Shown here: positions 1 to 11,344 of the stretch, in pieces
Position numbering within the stretch: position 1 is the first letter of the stretch
Layout: each line of letters begins with the position of its first letter
Source of the DNA: Eleusine coracana subsp. coracana
Taxonomy: Eukaryota > Streptophyta > Magnoliopsida > Poales > Poaceae
DNA: 64,000 nt
Direction of reading: 5' to 3'
Assembly: GCA_032690845.1 (NCBI GenBank)
Contig: CM064422.1
Span: 7,130,001-7,194,000 of the forward strand
The notes under the pieces: generated by a model
What the model was told of the DNA's origin: nothing
What the model saw: only the letters and a program-made list of their open reading frames with translations
Database searches by the model: none
Program-made: the position numbers and the translations under genes

Positions 1-402
1 CGGCTGGCAGTTGCCAGGGATGCACACTTGGTGGATCAGAATGTCCCAGTTCCATTGAGCATATTCTGGCAAATTCCTCAGTATTTCTTGGTTGGTCTAT
101 CGGAGGTATTCACTTTCATCGGGGCACTTGAGTTCTTTTATGATCAATCACCAGATGCCATGCGAAGCCTCTGCAGCGCGTTGCAGCTCCTCACAACAGC
201 CTTCGGGAATTATCTCAGCACATTTATTATGACAATGGTTGCATACTTCACAACAAGAGGAGGTAACCCTGGATGGATTCCGGATAACTTGAACGAAGGG
301 CACCTTGATTATTTCTTCTGGCTTCTTGCTGGTCTCAGTTTCATAAACTTGATCGTATATGTCATCTGCGCCAATAAATACAAAAGCAAGAAAGCATCCT
401 GA
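1..402 (+). CDS. NPF (NRT1/PTR family) transporter, C-terminal exon, 5' truncated by window edge
   Basis: The open frame runs from base 1 to a TGA at 400-402 and gives the last 133 residues of a proton-coupled oligopeptide/nitrate transporter (POT/NPF, MFS fold). Visible family marks are the IFWQIPQYFLVGLSEVF segment, followed by GALEFFYDQSPDAMRS, the hallmark stretch before the last helices. Two hydrophobic helices follow, and the protein ends in a lysine-rich tail (NKYKSKKAS). The protein would sit in the plasma or vacuolar membrane and move di/tripeptides, nitrate or other small substrates. The NPF8 (peptide transporter) subgroup is the closest match I recognise, but substrate cannot be read from this fragment. 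The beginning of the gene lies outside the window. Confidence 0.9.
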   Translation, partial: RLAVARDAHLVDQNVPVPLSIFWQIPQYFLVGLSEVFTFIGALEFFYDQSPDAMRSLCSALQLLTTAFGNYLSTFIMTMVAYFTTRGGNPGWIPDNLNEGHLDYFFWLLAGLSFINLIVYVICANKYKSKKAS

Positions 403-2165
403 CTTCTGAAGACCAGGAGTTATATGGTGTCATCGTGGACACTGCAATCTGTAAATATGTGTTCCTACATGAAAAACAACAACTATCTACGAGCTTTTTT
501 CATTGTACTTGATGCCAAATTGATTATACATTGATACTTTCTCATGTATTTAGTTTTCTTACAAGTAGTTCTTGTGTAGCTATTGTCATGTGCTTTGCTA
601 TTGGCCTCGGATTTGGATTCCAGTCTTTTGCTGATATAATCGTGGGGCTGATCACTCAAGGATTTGCTTGAGGTGTCGAGTTTAGTCAACTCCTGTACCG
701 TGGTCTCAAACTTGTCCCTACTCCATGTCAGCCAAGGTGTACTTTGTCATGTCGTTGTTCCTCTCAGGTGCTCTCACTCATGCTTAACAATGTCGACGCC
801 ATACATCACTCCAGTCTCCAGGGTGTCCTTTTTTTCTTTTGCGAAGGAGGAGGAGTCTCTAGGGTGTCTTTGGCGGTAGATGCGTTCGGAGGTCAACCTT
901 AAACGACATCTCAATCAGCCAGCCCATCTTTCCCGCCAACACGCTTCGCGTGTCAATCCACGAAACAAATCATTGCTAAAAACACAGGTCCAGCCTGCAA
1001 TATGAGCTTCTGTTTTTTTTTTTTTCGAAACGGACTGGCTTTTGTTTGACTAATGCGCGGCCAGTTTCTCCTGGCCTGAATGCGCAAGCAAGACAGGTCA
1101 GAGTGACCGCCTGACCGGCCATGCGAACCTGTAACCTTGTGTTGTTAGGTGATCAAAACATTTTCTTAATCATTAAAAAAGGATGGTCTTGCTAGCAAAT
1201 TAGTCGCATACTCTCATGGTCTGTTGACGACGTGGAGGTAGCATGAGAGCACGTCGTCGGACCCGGAGCGGATCGCGCGAGCTGCGGCAGGAACGTGGGC
1301 TATCATCACCCGTTTTCCGTTGGTCGTATCTGAAGATTTTGATTTTTGAACCCCTTCCACATCACCAACCGATGGATCAATCAATGAAGATAAGCAACCT
1401 ATAGCCAAGATATCATTATTCATCAGCTGATAAGTAATCTAAAAATCATATATTGCAGGACAAGAGGTGCGCACTGACGACTCTACTTTCTTTCTTACGT
1501 GAGAATTTACAGGATGGAGCCAAAAAGGAAGAAAACAGAGATCGATACTAATTCGCTTTCGGAATTCGGATGGAATGGTACACTACAGGCACCGGCCCGC
1601 AAATAGCGTCCCCTGTCCGCAGCAGGGAGAAGAGAAAGAGACTTGCTAATTTTGAACTGACTGAAAATTTGAGCAACTTTCAATCATCGCTTTAAGTTAT
1701 CAGATCTAGATCCAATATATAGTTTATAATTAATATACAAATAATCTTAAAAAGAAAAATCAAAATTTAAAGTAAAAAAAACCTAAGAAACATGGAAGAC
1801 AAAACAAGTGGAAAAATAAAATTGCGACCGACCGGGCATACAACATGGCAGCAACATCGGTCCAGCCGTGCAGGCCGCACGTAGTCGACGGAACGAATAA
1901 TTGCAAGGCCGGCCGCCGGGAATCACGTCGTCGACGCCGCGTCCCTCGCTCTCTACCAACTCTCGGACATATAGGACACCGCGCGCCATCAGTTCAAACA
2001 TGGCGCGAACTTGACGTGCGTGTATTTATGCAGACTGATATATAACATTGTGCTAGTTCTTGGCTTGGTAATTAATCCGTCGCAGTTCGCAAGTTTGGAG
2101 AGAATCGATCGAGGTTTTCCGGATTAAGGTTTCAGGAAGAATCATTTGGAGAGAGTCGATCGAGG
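403..2165. other. 3' UTR of NPF gene, intergenic DNA and 5' region of PTI1-like gene
   Basis: No convincing gene is seen. The first few hundred bases are T-rich and fit a 3' UTR. AT-rich DNA around 1640-1790 precedes GC-richer DNA. Just before the PTI1-like start, two near-identical GAGAGA[A/G]TCGATCGAGG units (about 2098-2114 and 2150-2165) lie in the likely 5' UTR. Short ORFs on both strands have no recognisable domain. Confidence 0.5.
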
Positions 2166-3727
2166 ATGTGGTGCTGCAGGGGCGCGGAGGAAGAGACGCC
2201 GTACAGCGCCCCGCCGGCAAGCAACCCGGCCGCGCCGCCGCCTCGAGCAGCACCAGGTTCTTCCCTCTCTCATTCTTCTTTGGCACCTTCACTTATTATT
2301 GCTTCCATATCAATCAGCTAAACGTTTCATACGATACATTCGCTGATTTTTCGCATTACTAATATAATGTGCAGCCCAGCCGAGAGGCCCGAACGCGCCG
2401 AGACCCGGCGTGGGCGGCGGCGCGTCTGCGTCGAAGGTGCTCCCGATCGACGTCCCAGCCATCCCACTCTCGGAGCTAAACCGCCTCACATCCAACTTCG
2501 GCGACCGCGCGCTGGTGGGCGAAGGCTCGTACGGGCGCGTGTACCGCGCGACGCTGACGAGCACGGGCGAGACGGTGGCCGTGAAGCGGTTCGACAACGG
2601 CAGCGCGTCGGGGCAGTCGGAGCCGGAGTTCTGCGAGCAGCTGTCGGTGGCGTCGCGGCTCAAGTGCGACCACTTCACGCAGCTGCTGGGCTACTGCCTG
2701 GACCTCAACAACCGGATCGTGGTGTACCAGTACGCCACCATGGGGTCGCTCTACGACATCCTCCACGGGAAGAAAGGGGCGGTGCAGGGCGCGGGGCCCG
2801 CGGGGCCCGTGCTCACGTGGGAGCAGCGGGCCCGGATCGCGTACGGGGCCGCGCGCGGGCTCGAGTTCCTCCACGAGAAGGCCCGCCCCTCCATTGTACA
2901 CCGCGACGTGCGGTCCAGCAACGTGCTCGTCTTCGATGGATATGAAGCCAAGATCGGGGACTTCAACCTCACTAACCAGTCGCCTGACTCTGCTGCGAGG
3001 CTGCATTCCACCAAGGTGCTCGGCACGTTCGGCTACCACGCGCCCGAGTAAGCACAACAACAACAATCAACAACACCGTCCCGGCTTAATCTGGGAGCCT
3101 CCTAATAATAAAGGAATCGTGGTGTTGTGTATTGTCAGGTACGCGATGACGGGGCAGCTGACGCAGAAGAGCGACGTCTACAGCTTCGGCGTCGTGCTCC
3201 TGGAGCTCCTGACGGGGAGGAAGCCCGTGGATCACACCATGCCCAAGGGGCAGCAGAGCTTGGTCACCTGGGTACGTATTTATTATATAGGCTCCATTCC
3301 GTTCCGTTACGCTTTATTAGCAGAGTTTATTTTTGTGTCAATTATTCACGTTCTGTCTCGTGCTACATCGACTTGCCCCTGTCCAGGCCACTCCGAGGTT
3401 GAGCGAGGACAAAGTTAAGCAGTGCGTGGATCCGAAGCTCAACGACAACTACCCGCCCAAAGCCGTGGCCAAGGTGACCCATCTGAATCTGAATCTTACT
3501 AGTTTTCCTTAACTGTTATCGGCTCTGCATCGTTTTAATAACGCTAGCTGCAGCCTCTGCTTGCGCTCCGTGAATCCTCTGACGCCACGCGTTCTCTATC
3601 TGTGCAGCTCGCGGCGGTGGCGGCGCTGTGCGTCCAGTACGAAGCCGATTTCAGGCCCAACATGACGATCGTGGTGAAGGCTCTGCAGCCCCTCGTCGGT
3701 GCCCGCCCAGGAGGAGATCATCAGTAG
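2166..3727 (+). CDS. PTI1-like receptor-like cytoplasmic protein kinase
   Basis: Exons 2166-2256, 2375-3047, 3139-3271, 3387-3473 and 3608-3727 join in frame to 367 aa. The ATG at 2166 gives an N-terminus MWCCRGAEEETPY; Cys-Cys suggests S-acylation and membrane attachment, as in PTI1 proteins. A Pro/Ala-rich linker (about residues 15-50) is followed by the kinase domain: glycine loop GEGSYGRVY, VAVK with Lys101, HRDVRSSNV with Asp208, and an activation segment beginning DFN (Asp226) instead of DFG. GTFGYHAPEYAMTGQ and a C-lobe ending RPNMTIVVKALQPL follow. PTI1 kinases act downstream of receptor kinases or Pto in defence and ROS signalling. The DFN and the HSTKVLGTFGYHAPE loop are typical of the PTI1-like clade, so Asn is not a defect. 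A run of 17 G lies 18 bp after the stop. Confidence 0.93.
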
Positions 3728-5500
3728 CTAGATAGCAATCGAAGAGGGGGGGGGGGGGGGGGTCCCCTTCTAATTCAGTTTAGCACGATACGTTTGAGAA
3801 AACTGTTCCGTTCGTTAGCTACTTAATTATTATATATTAGCAACGTTTTGAACTTTCATTCATCAGTATTGTTGAGACGGTGTCACAAGACAAGTACGTA
3901 CGTAAATGTTTGTAAATCCGGCATCCCCATTTCATTTCCTTGTTTCTTTTTTTTTAACGCTCTATCAAACTGAACGTACCATCTATTCATGCACGCGCAC
4001 ACATTCATTTCTTTGTTTCTTTGGCAGAACAAGGCAGTATATGCGTTAAGTGACAAGTACAAGTCAAAAGTCGTCAATGAGCTTACGGTTACGGTTAAGT
4101 GTCAATTGGCACGCTTTTAAAAAAAATTTCGCAGAACATCCACATGCACTCCAATTGCAAATTTAAATTACGTCGTTCAGAATCTGAAACGCCAAAACTG
4201 AAGAAAAAAAATGAGTCGAGTCCATCGTTATATATACGGAGTAGTTTCAATCCAGAAATCCAATCTATCAACCTCCGAGTTTCCAAAAAAAAAAAAAAAA
4301 AAAAAGGCGAAACCTATCAAGCTCCATGTTACGGGCTAGTACTGGATCTGGTGGAAGTCCCGATTGAGGCTTCTGCTCCGAAATTGAATACCGTTCCCAA
4401 TAAGCCCATATGGGCCATACTACTAGTTATTTCGGCCCATCTCCTCCAGTTACTGCTCGTAACCCCTAAACACAATCTGAAGCGAGAGGAAAGAAGCATC
4501 GGTCCAAACCTCCATAACCGCAACCTGACGAATTTGAGCAGTTCGGAACAGCGACGTGAAAAGAAGGAATTGGAGTGGCGAGGCGATGTCGGCAAGGCAC
4601 TAGGTGTAGGACTGGTCGGCAGTCGGCACGACGGCATGGTCGACGACGACGAGAGAGACAAGAGCGAGACCGGCCGCGGCGTCTAGGTTGCCGCGCCCTC
4701 CCGTCTAGGCCACCATCTAGAAGGCGCGACGCGCCGGCGCAAGTAGACGAAAAGGAGATCGGACACGTACTCGTGCTGCCCCTGCTGCCATCTTTCGCGT
4801 TCGTCCATCCGGATAGATTTCAGGCCCATTTGCTCCTGTCACTCACTACTGTAGTACTAGTAACATAAACCTGACTGATCCACGGAATGTCTCCCATTCG
4901 TGACCACTTTCCCTTTTTTATAACTATATTTTCGCTATGAAGAGTGAAGCTCCTAGAGCTTCCGGGCATGGTTCCCACTTCCCACCAATCTGCTGCTGAG
5001 TGCTGAGCCGGAAGCATGGCGCTCCACGGGCGTTCACGTGCCGGTCACATGCCCATGTCCCCAAGTGGAAAGCCCCAGACGTCCCCGTCTCACTCCAGCA
5101 CGGACAGGACGCCACGGAACTCACTCCGCCCCGGCTAAACGGCCGCACTTCCCCAAGAAAGAAACGTTTCCAAGAGCGCAAAAGCGAGCAAATTGCACGG
5201 CCGGACCACGTCGCGTTTGGAGCTACTACTAGTACTTTTATTTTAACTGCAACCTGCAACTTTCTTTGGAAAAATATATACTCGTATCTTGTGATTGCCC
5301 AAAGCAGCAGCGGCCAACTTCCTTTGAAAATTCCAGGCCGGGGAAGTGAACCCACTCGCATAAAGTTTTCTAGCGTCATGTTGCGTTAAAACTAGAGGCG
5401 AGTTTAGCCGACGAGGCTAATGGCGCGCTTAAACAGAGGCTCCGAGTCGAATTAGGCGTCGACACCTCCCGCTGCCGCGCACTACTCTCTCTCCCCACAC
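3728..5500. other. Intergenic region between PTI1-like gene and PHYA promoter
   Basis: No gene is supported. The start is the likely 3' UTR of the PTI1-like gene, with a 17-base G run at 3746-3762. A long A run (about 4285-4305) is flanked by the near-identical 12-mers CTATCAACCTCC and CTATCAAGCTCC. GC content rises from about 4990 toward the PHYA promoter. ORFs here have no family resemblance. Confidence 0.5.
4265..4325. mobile_element. Short A-rich insertion with 12-bp direct repeats (orphan poly(A) type)
   Basis: Direct repeats at 4265-4276 and 4314-4325 differ at one position and flank GAGTTTCC, a run of about 21 A and GGCGAAAC. The shape resembles the other orphan poly(A) insertions in this window, but the extra bases after the A run make this one less clean. 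Confidence 0.4.
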
Positions 5501-5516
5501 CTGCGCAAGCGCCGGG

Positions 5517-5660
5517 CATGGGCGGCGTGTCGGCTCCGCCCCACGTCCCCGCTATTTATGCAGCGCTGCTGCTACCTGCTTAGTTCGTCGGAGACGGGGC
5601 TAGCTTCCACCGGGGCTCTCACTTCGCTGTCGCTCCGCTCCGCCGCTACCCTGTACGTAC
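5517..5660 (+). promoter_or_regulatory. PHYA core promoter and first 5'-UTR exon with RE1-like motif
   Basis: CATGGGCGGCG at 5517-5527 closely resembles the RE1 repressor motif (CATGGGCGCGG) described in monocot PHYA promoters, where it mediates light repression. It is followed by a TATA-like CTATTTAT at 5552-5559 and a transcribed-looking leader. A good 5' splice site CT|GTACGT is at 5652/5653. A matching acceptor TCTAG| at about 7425 sits 14 bp before the ATG, implying a leader intron of about 1.77 kb. Motif identity is seen directly; function is inferred from oat and rice PHYA. Confidence 0.55.
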
Positions 5661-7066
5661 CCTTTCTCCTCTCCCCTGCTTCCCATCTCTGGTGTTCTTC
5701 CGTGTCAGTTGCGCTTCCTTTGATTATCATCTCTTATTAAGGTTCCGGAAGCGGATCGTGGTGTGAGGGTTGGTTGCTGCTGCGTCTTACCTGCTCCCGG
5801 TTGGGGGCAGCTAGAATGTGATGGTTTTCCTCGACGCCTATCGATTGTGGGGTGGGGTGGGGACTTGTTCCTGATTAGTTCTGACATCATACGAGTATTC
5901 AGTGGCTCGAATTAGCAAAATTAGTGAATTTGTGTTTATGCTTGACCTTGACGATTCAGAACCCACTGTACTGGGATTTGTTCAGACGCAAAAGTAGAAC
6001 AGTCCCTTTCCTGAGGATCATCGGTGCCTAGAAAAAAAAAACATAGTGTATGTCCCTGTCGTAGCTGATATGGTATCGTAGGAGAAATTAGATGGTTACT
6101 GGAAGGCAGTTTCTTCTGCCTTTTGAGTGTCGGTTGGTTTTAAGCACTGTCGATGTTACGAGATGTTTTTCATTTCTTGAGGGGTCAACGGGGAGGAGGA
6201 CTCCCCACCTGATGTGTTACGATATGTGACTACAGAAAGTGGATAGGAACGAAAAGGAGTGGGCCAAAAGCAACTAGAGATTCTTTGACCCAGGAGTAGG
6301 AATCGAAAGGTCGGAACCCATTTATCTGCTTCGCTTGGTTATTTGTAGGTTATGTCCTCATGGACTGGAATGATGATTTTTGGTCTTTGTGCATCGTTTT
6401 TCAGTGGTCCTCTTATAGCTGTAGCTGTTTCCCTGAATTTTTGCTGAAAGTTGCTTGTTGAGTTGTGCTGCACCTGCTGCCTTTAGGGAAGAAAAAGCAG
6501 GATATCATTTTTCTCATGTCGCAGAAGTGAAAACTTGAAATACCCATGTTTTAGTGAAATGCTTACTAGTGGATGTCCCAAACAATTTTTGTCATCCTTC
6601 ATCTAAGGATCAATTTGGATTAGTTGGGAAACAAAGGTATCAGTGCCATTATCATCTTGGGGATAAATTTTCGGAAAATCTTGAACATATATGTTACAAC
6701 AGAAGAGCCTAATTTAACATGACCCGATAGTATAGGAACTTTGATTTTCTTGAGTACAGTTTATGAAACCGAAATGTACAGTAGTTAGGGTTTCGTTTTT
6801 ATATTTGTGTGAACCAGCTATAACAGTACTGCTTAAATAAATATAAAAAGTCCAGCTGCGCAAGCGGTAAATCCATGATGCCTACTAATCAGATAAGGAC
6901 TTCATCATCCCCTGATGAAAATTGTAACTTGGATATTTCCCTCGAGCAAAAGAAAAGAAAAACTGGTAACAAGGGATTTGTCATATGCTTCTAATCGTTG
7001 AGTATATTTAGTTGTTGCATGTACATACAGTAGATTGAGTAAATCTTTTTTTTTTTTCTGAAATTA

Positions 7067-7296
7067 CTCCCTCTGTTCAGAATTAGCTGTCGTTTTGGAG
7101 TTGGGCACGGGAAATAAGGAGAAGTAAAAATGTGGGTGCACTGAAAACGAGAAGGAGAGAGATAGAGATAGAGATGTAGTGAGAAGAGAGAATATTGTAT
7201 TGGAAAGAGAGAAAGGTGCATTGGGAAGTGAGAATGACATGTAATTGTAGAAAAGTTGGAAACCTTAGAATGACATATAAATATATACGGAGGGAG
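7067..7296. mobile_element. Stowaway MITE in the PHYA 5'-UTR intron
   Basis: Terminal inverted repeats CTCCCTCTGTTCAG... and ...TACGGAGGGAG are flanked on both sides by the dinucleotide TA (7065-7066 and 7297-7298), the Stowaway/mariner target duplication. The 230-bp element has no coding capacity. Its interior (AACGAGAAGGAGAGAGATAG and GTCGTTTTGGAGTTGGGCAC) recurs in opposite orientation in the MITE at 50425-50631, so the two belong to one family. Confidence 0.85.
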
Positions 7297-7439
7297 TACT
7301 AAATACCAGTGGTGATATTACTGATATACCTTTTTATTGTACTAATTCTTTTTCTACTACTCATTTACCAGTTTAAAAGGAGTTATATATCCAGTGGAGA
7401 TTTTTGAGTTGTTCAAGTACTCTAGGTTAAGACACAAAA

Positions 7440-10400
7440 ATGTCTTCCTCGAGGCCTGCTTCCAGTTCATCCAGCAGGACTCGACAGAGCTCCCGGGCAA
7501 GGATATTAGCGCAAACAACCCTTGATGCTGAGCTCAATGCAGAGTATGAAGAATCTGCTGATTCATTTGATTATTCCAAGTTGGTTGAAGCACAGAGGAC
7601 CACTCCACTGGAGCAGCAAGGGCGTTCGGAGAAGGTCATAGCCTACTTGCAGCATATTCAGAGAGCAAAGCTAGTCCAACCATTTGGTTGCTTGTTGGCT
7701 CTTGATGAAAAAAGCTTCAGGGTAATTGCATTCAGTGAGAATGCACCAGAAATGCTTACCACTGTCAGCCATGCAGTGCCGAATGTTGATGATCCTCCAA
7801 AGCTAGGAATTGGCACCAATGTTCGTTCCCTTTTCACCGACCCTGGTGCCACAGCACTGCAGAAGGCACTAGGATTTGCTGATGTATCATTGTTGAATCC
7901 TATCCTTGTTCAGTGCAAGACCTCAGGCAAGCCATTCTATGCCATTGTTCATAGGGCAACGGGTTGTCTGGTGGTAGATTTTGAGCCTGTGAAGCCTACA
8001 GAATTTCCTGCCACTGCTGCTGGTGCATTGCAGTCGTACAAGCTTGCTGCCAAGGCAATCTCCAAGATCCAGTCACTACCAGGTGGAAGCATGGAGGCCT
8101 TATGCAATACTGTTGTCAAAGAGGTCTTCGATCTTACAGGTTATGACAGAGTTATGGCTTACAGGTTTCATGAAGATGAGCATGGCGAGGTCTTTGCTGA
8201 GATCACCAAACCTGGTATTGAGCCTTATCTTGGCCTTCACTATCCGGCTACTGATATCCCTCAAGCTGCCAGGTTTCTTTTCATGAAGAATAAAGTCAGA
8301 ATGATCTGTGATTGTCGTGCAAGATCCGTAAAGATTATTGAAGATGAGGCAGCCTCCATTGACATTAGCTTGTGTGGTTCAACTCTGAGGGCACCACATA
8401 GTTGTCACCTTCAGTATATGGAGAATATGAACTCAATTGCATCTCTTGTCATGGCTGTTGTGGTTAATGAGAATGAAGAGGATGATGAAGCTGAACCTGG
8501 ACAACCATCACAACAGCAGAAAAAAAAGAAACTGTGGGGTCTCATTGTTTGCCACCATGAGAGTCCAAGATATGTCCCCTTTCCACTGCGGTATGCCTGT
8601 GAATTCTTAGCTCAAGTTTTTGCCGTGCACGTTAACAAGGAGTTTGAATTAGAGAAGCAGATACAAGAGAAAAGCATCCTGCGTATGCAAACAATGCTTT
8701 CTGACATGCTGTTCAAAGAAGCATCTCCCCTGAGTATCATATCTGGTAGTCCAAATATCATGGACCTAGTTAGGTGTGATGGTGCTGCTCTTTTGTATGG
8801 GGACAAAGTGTGGCGGCTAAGTACTGCTCCAACTGAGTCTCAGATACGTGACATTGCCTCCTGGCTTTCAGAAGTTCACAGGGATTCCACCGGTTTGAGT
8901 ACTGATAGCCTCCATGATGCTGGGTATCCAGGAGCTGCTTCCCTTGGTGACATGATTTGTGGAATGGCTGTGGCTAAGATCACTTCCAAGGACATTCTTT
9001 TCTGGTTCAGGTCACATACAGCAGCTGAAGTCAAATGGGGAGGTGCCAAGCATGATCCATCTGAAAAGGATGACAGCAGAAGGATGCATCCAAGGTTGTC
9101 CTTCAAGGCATTCCTTGAGGTTGTCAAGATGAAGAGCTTGCCCTGGAGTGACTATGAGATGGATGCTATTCACTCACTGCAACTTATACTTAGAGGTACA
9201 CTGAGTGATGCCAACAAGCCGACCAAGGAACCTGGTCTGGACAACCAGATTAGTGATCTTAAAATTGATGGGCTTGCTGAATTGCAGGCAGTGACAAGTG
9301 AAATGGTTCGCCTGATGGAAACAGCAACTGTTCCAATCTTGGCAGTAGATGGCAACGGATTGATCAATGGTTGGAACCAAAAGGTCGCAGAGTTGACGGG
9401 GTTGAGAGTTGATGAGGCTATAGGAAGACACATACTTACACTTGTTGAGGACTCCTCTGTACAAACTGTCCAGCGGATGTTATACTTAGCTCTACAGGGT
9501 GCGTGGATTCATTCTAGCTGCTCTACTCTATTTTCCTATTGTTTTTAGTTTTATGTTATTTTCATAGCATCATTTACTAAATCTTCCCTACGTTAAGAAG
9601 TGTTTGCAGCACCTCCTTGTTATCTGATACATTTAACTGTCATACTTCATCCTAACGAGAAATGGATAATGTAGCAGTAACTTTTAGAAAAAAAAATTAG
9701 CAATGTTGTGGGTTGCTTTCTAAGTATTTCATCATTTTGCAGGCCGAGAAGAAAAGGAAATTCGATTTGAGTTGAAAACTCATGGCTCCAAGAGGGATGA
9801 TGGCCCTGTTATCTTGGTTGTAAATGCTTGTGCTAGTCGTGACCTTCATGACCATGTTGTTGGGGTGTGCTTTGTAGCCCAAGATATGACTGTTCATAAG
9901 TTGGTCATGGACAAATTTACTAGGGTTGAGGGAGACTACAAGGCAATAGTTCATAATCCAAACCCACTCATTCCTCCTATATTTGGTGCCGACCAATTTG
10001 GGTGGTGTTCTGAGTGGAATGCAGCCATGACCAAGCTTACTGGGTGGCACAGAGATGAGGTGATTGATAAGATGCTCCTCGGTGAAGTTTTTGACAGTAA
10101 CAATGCTTCCTGCCGTTTGAAGGACAAAGATGCATTCGTCCGTCTTTGCATTATAATCAACAGCGCGTTGGCTGGTGATGAAGCAGAAAAAACTCCATTT
10201 GGCTTCTTTGATCGAAATGGGAAGTACACTGAGTGTCTTCTCTCAGTGAACAGAAAAGAAAATGAAGATGGCGTCATAACTGGAGTGTTTTGTTTCATTC
10301 ATGTTCCTAGTGATGAGCTGCAGCATGCACTACATGTGCAGCAAGCCTCTGAGCAGACTGCATTGAGAAAGTTGAAGGCCTTCTCCTACATGCGACATGC

Positions 10401-11344
10401 CATCAACAAACCTCTGTCAGGTATAGTTTACTGCAGGGAAGCGCTGAAGAGCACAGGTCTGAATGAAGAGCAGATGAGACAGGTCCGTGTTGCAGAGGGC
10501 TGTCATCACCAGCTGAACAAGATACTTGCCGACTTGGATCAAGATAACATCACAGACAAGTACTATTCTTATCTAATCTTTTAAACCAGTCTCTCGGGCC
10601 TTTGCATTAGTTTCCATCTTCCTTTGTCACTTAGTACTACTCAAACTTACGTTTATAGTAGGTTTTTAAGGGGAATACGTTTATAGTTGTTGCTATCTAA
10701 TTAATAATTCTCATTGAGTCAACAGGACAAGTTGCTTGGATTTGGAGATGGTTGAATTTCTTCTGCAAGATGTTGTGGTGGCTGCGGTTAGTCAATCACT
10801 GATAGCTTGCCAAGGAAAAGGGATCAGGGTCTCATGCAACCTGCCAGAGAAGTTTATGAAGCAAAAGGTTTATGGGGATGGTATCCGACTCCAGCAGATC
10901 CTCTCTGACTTTCTGTTTGTTTCGGTGAAGTTCTCCCCTGTTGGAGGTTCTGTTGAGATCTCTTCTAAACTGACTAAGAACAGCATAGGAGAAAACCTTC
11001 ATCTCATAGACATGGAACTTAGGTACCCTAGCATACAAATTTTCATGCATGTGCTTGTTTCTGATAAAAAAGTAAATTAAGTATTCATGCTACAATGAGA
11101 GTCATTCTTATGTTCACGTTTTTTCAGGATCAAGCACAACGGTTCAGGAGTCCCAGCAGATATATTGTCACAAATGTATGATGAGGACAACAAAGAGCAG
11201 TCAGAGGAGGGCTTGAGCCTTCTTGTCTCTAGGAACCTTCTGAAGCTCATGAATGGCGATGTGCTTCATCTAAGAGAAGCTGGCATGTCAACTTTCATCC
11301 TCACTGCTGAGCTTGCTTCTGCACCAGCATCCAGTGGACACTGA
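7440..11344 (+). CDS. PHYA: Phytochrome A, red/far-red photoreceptor
   Basis: Exons 7440-9498, 9743-10559, 10726-11022 and 11128-11344 join in frame to 1129 aa, the usual phyA length, and the intron positions match the conserved phytochrome gene layout. The N-terminus is Ser-rich (MSSSRPASSSSSRTRQSSR), the phosphorylated extension typical of phyA. PAS and GAF domains follow; the GAF domain contains the DIP motif at 272-274 and the bilin-binding Cys322 in RAPHSCHLQY. A PHY domain follows, then two PAS repeats (about 620-880) and a histidine-kinase-related domain (about 890-1129) with a degenerate H-box region and ATPase-like C-terminus. It binds phytochromobilin, enters the nucleus in far-red light and controls de-etiolation and flowering. 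The call rests on the MSSSRPA N-terminus and acidic EEDDEAE/QQQKKKK loop of grass phyA, not phyB or phyC. The H-box region reads RHAINKPLSGI, slightly unlike the usual RHAINNPLSGM. Confidence 0.97.

Noticed and set aside
2476..3066. Minus-strand ORF of 196 codons
   Set aside because: Antisense to the PTI1-like kinase exon; the + strand has all the kinase motifs.
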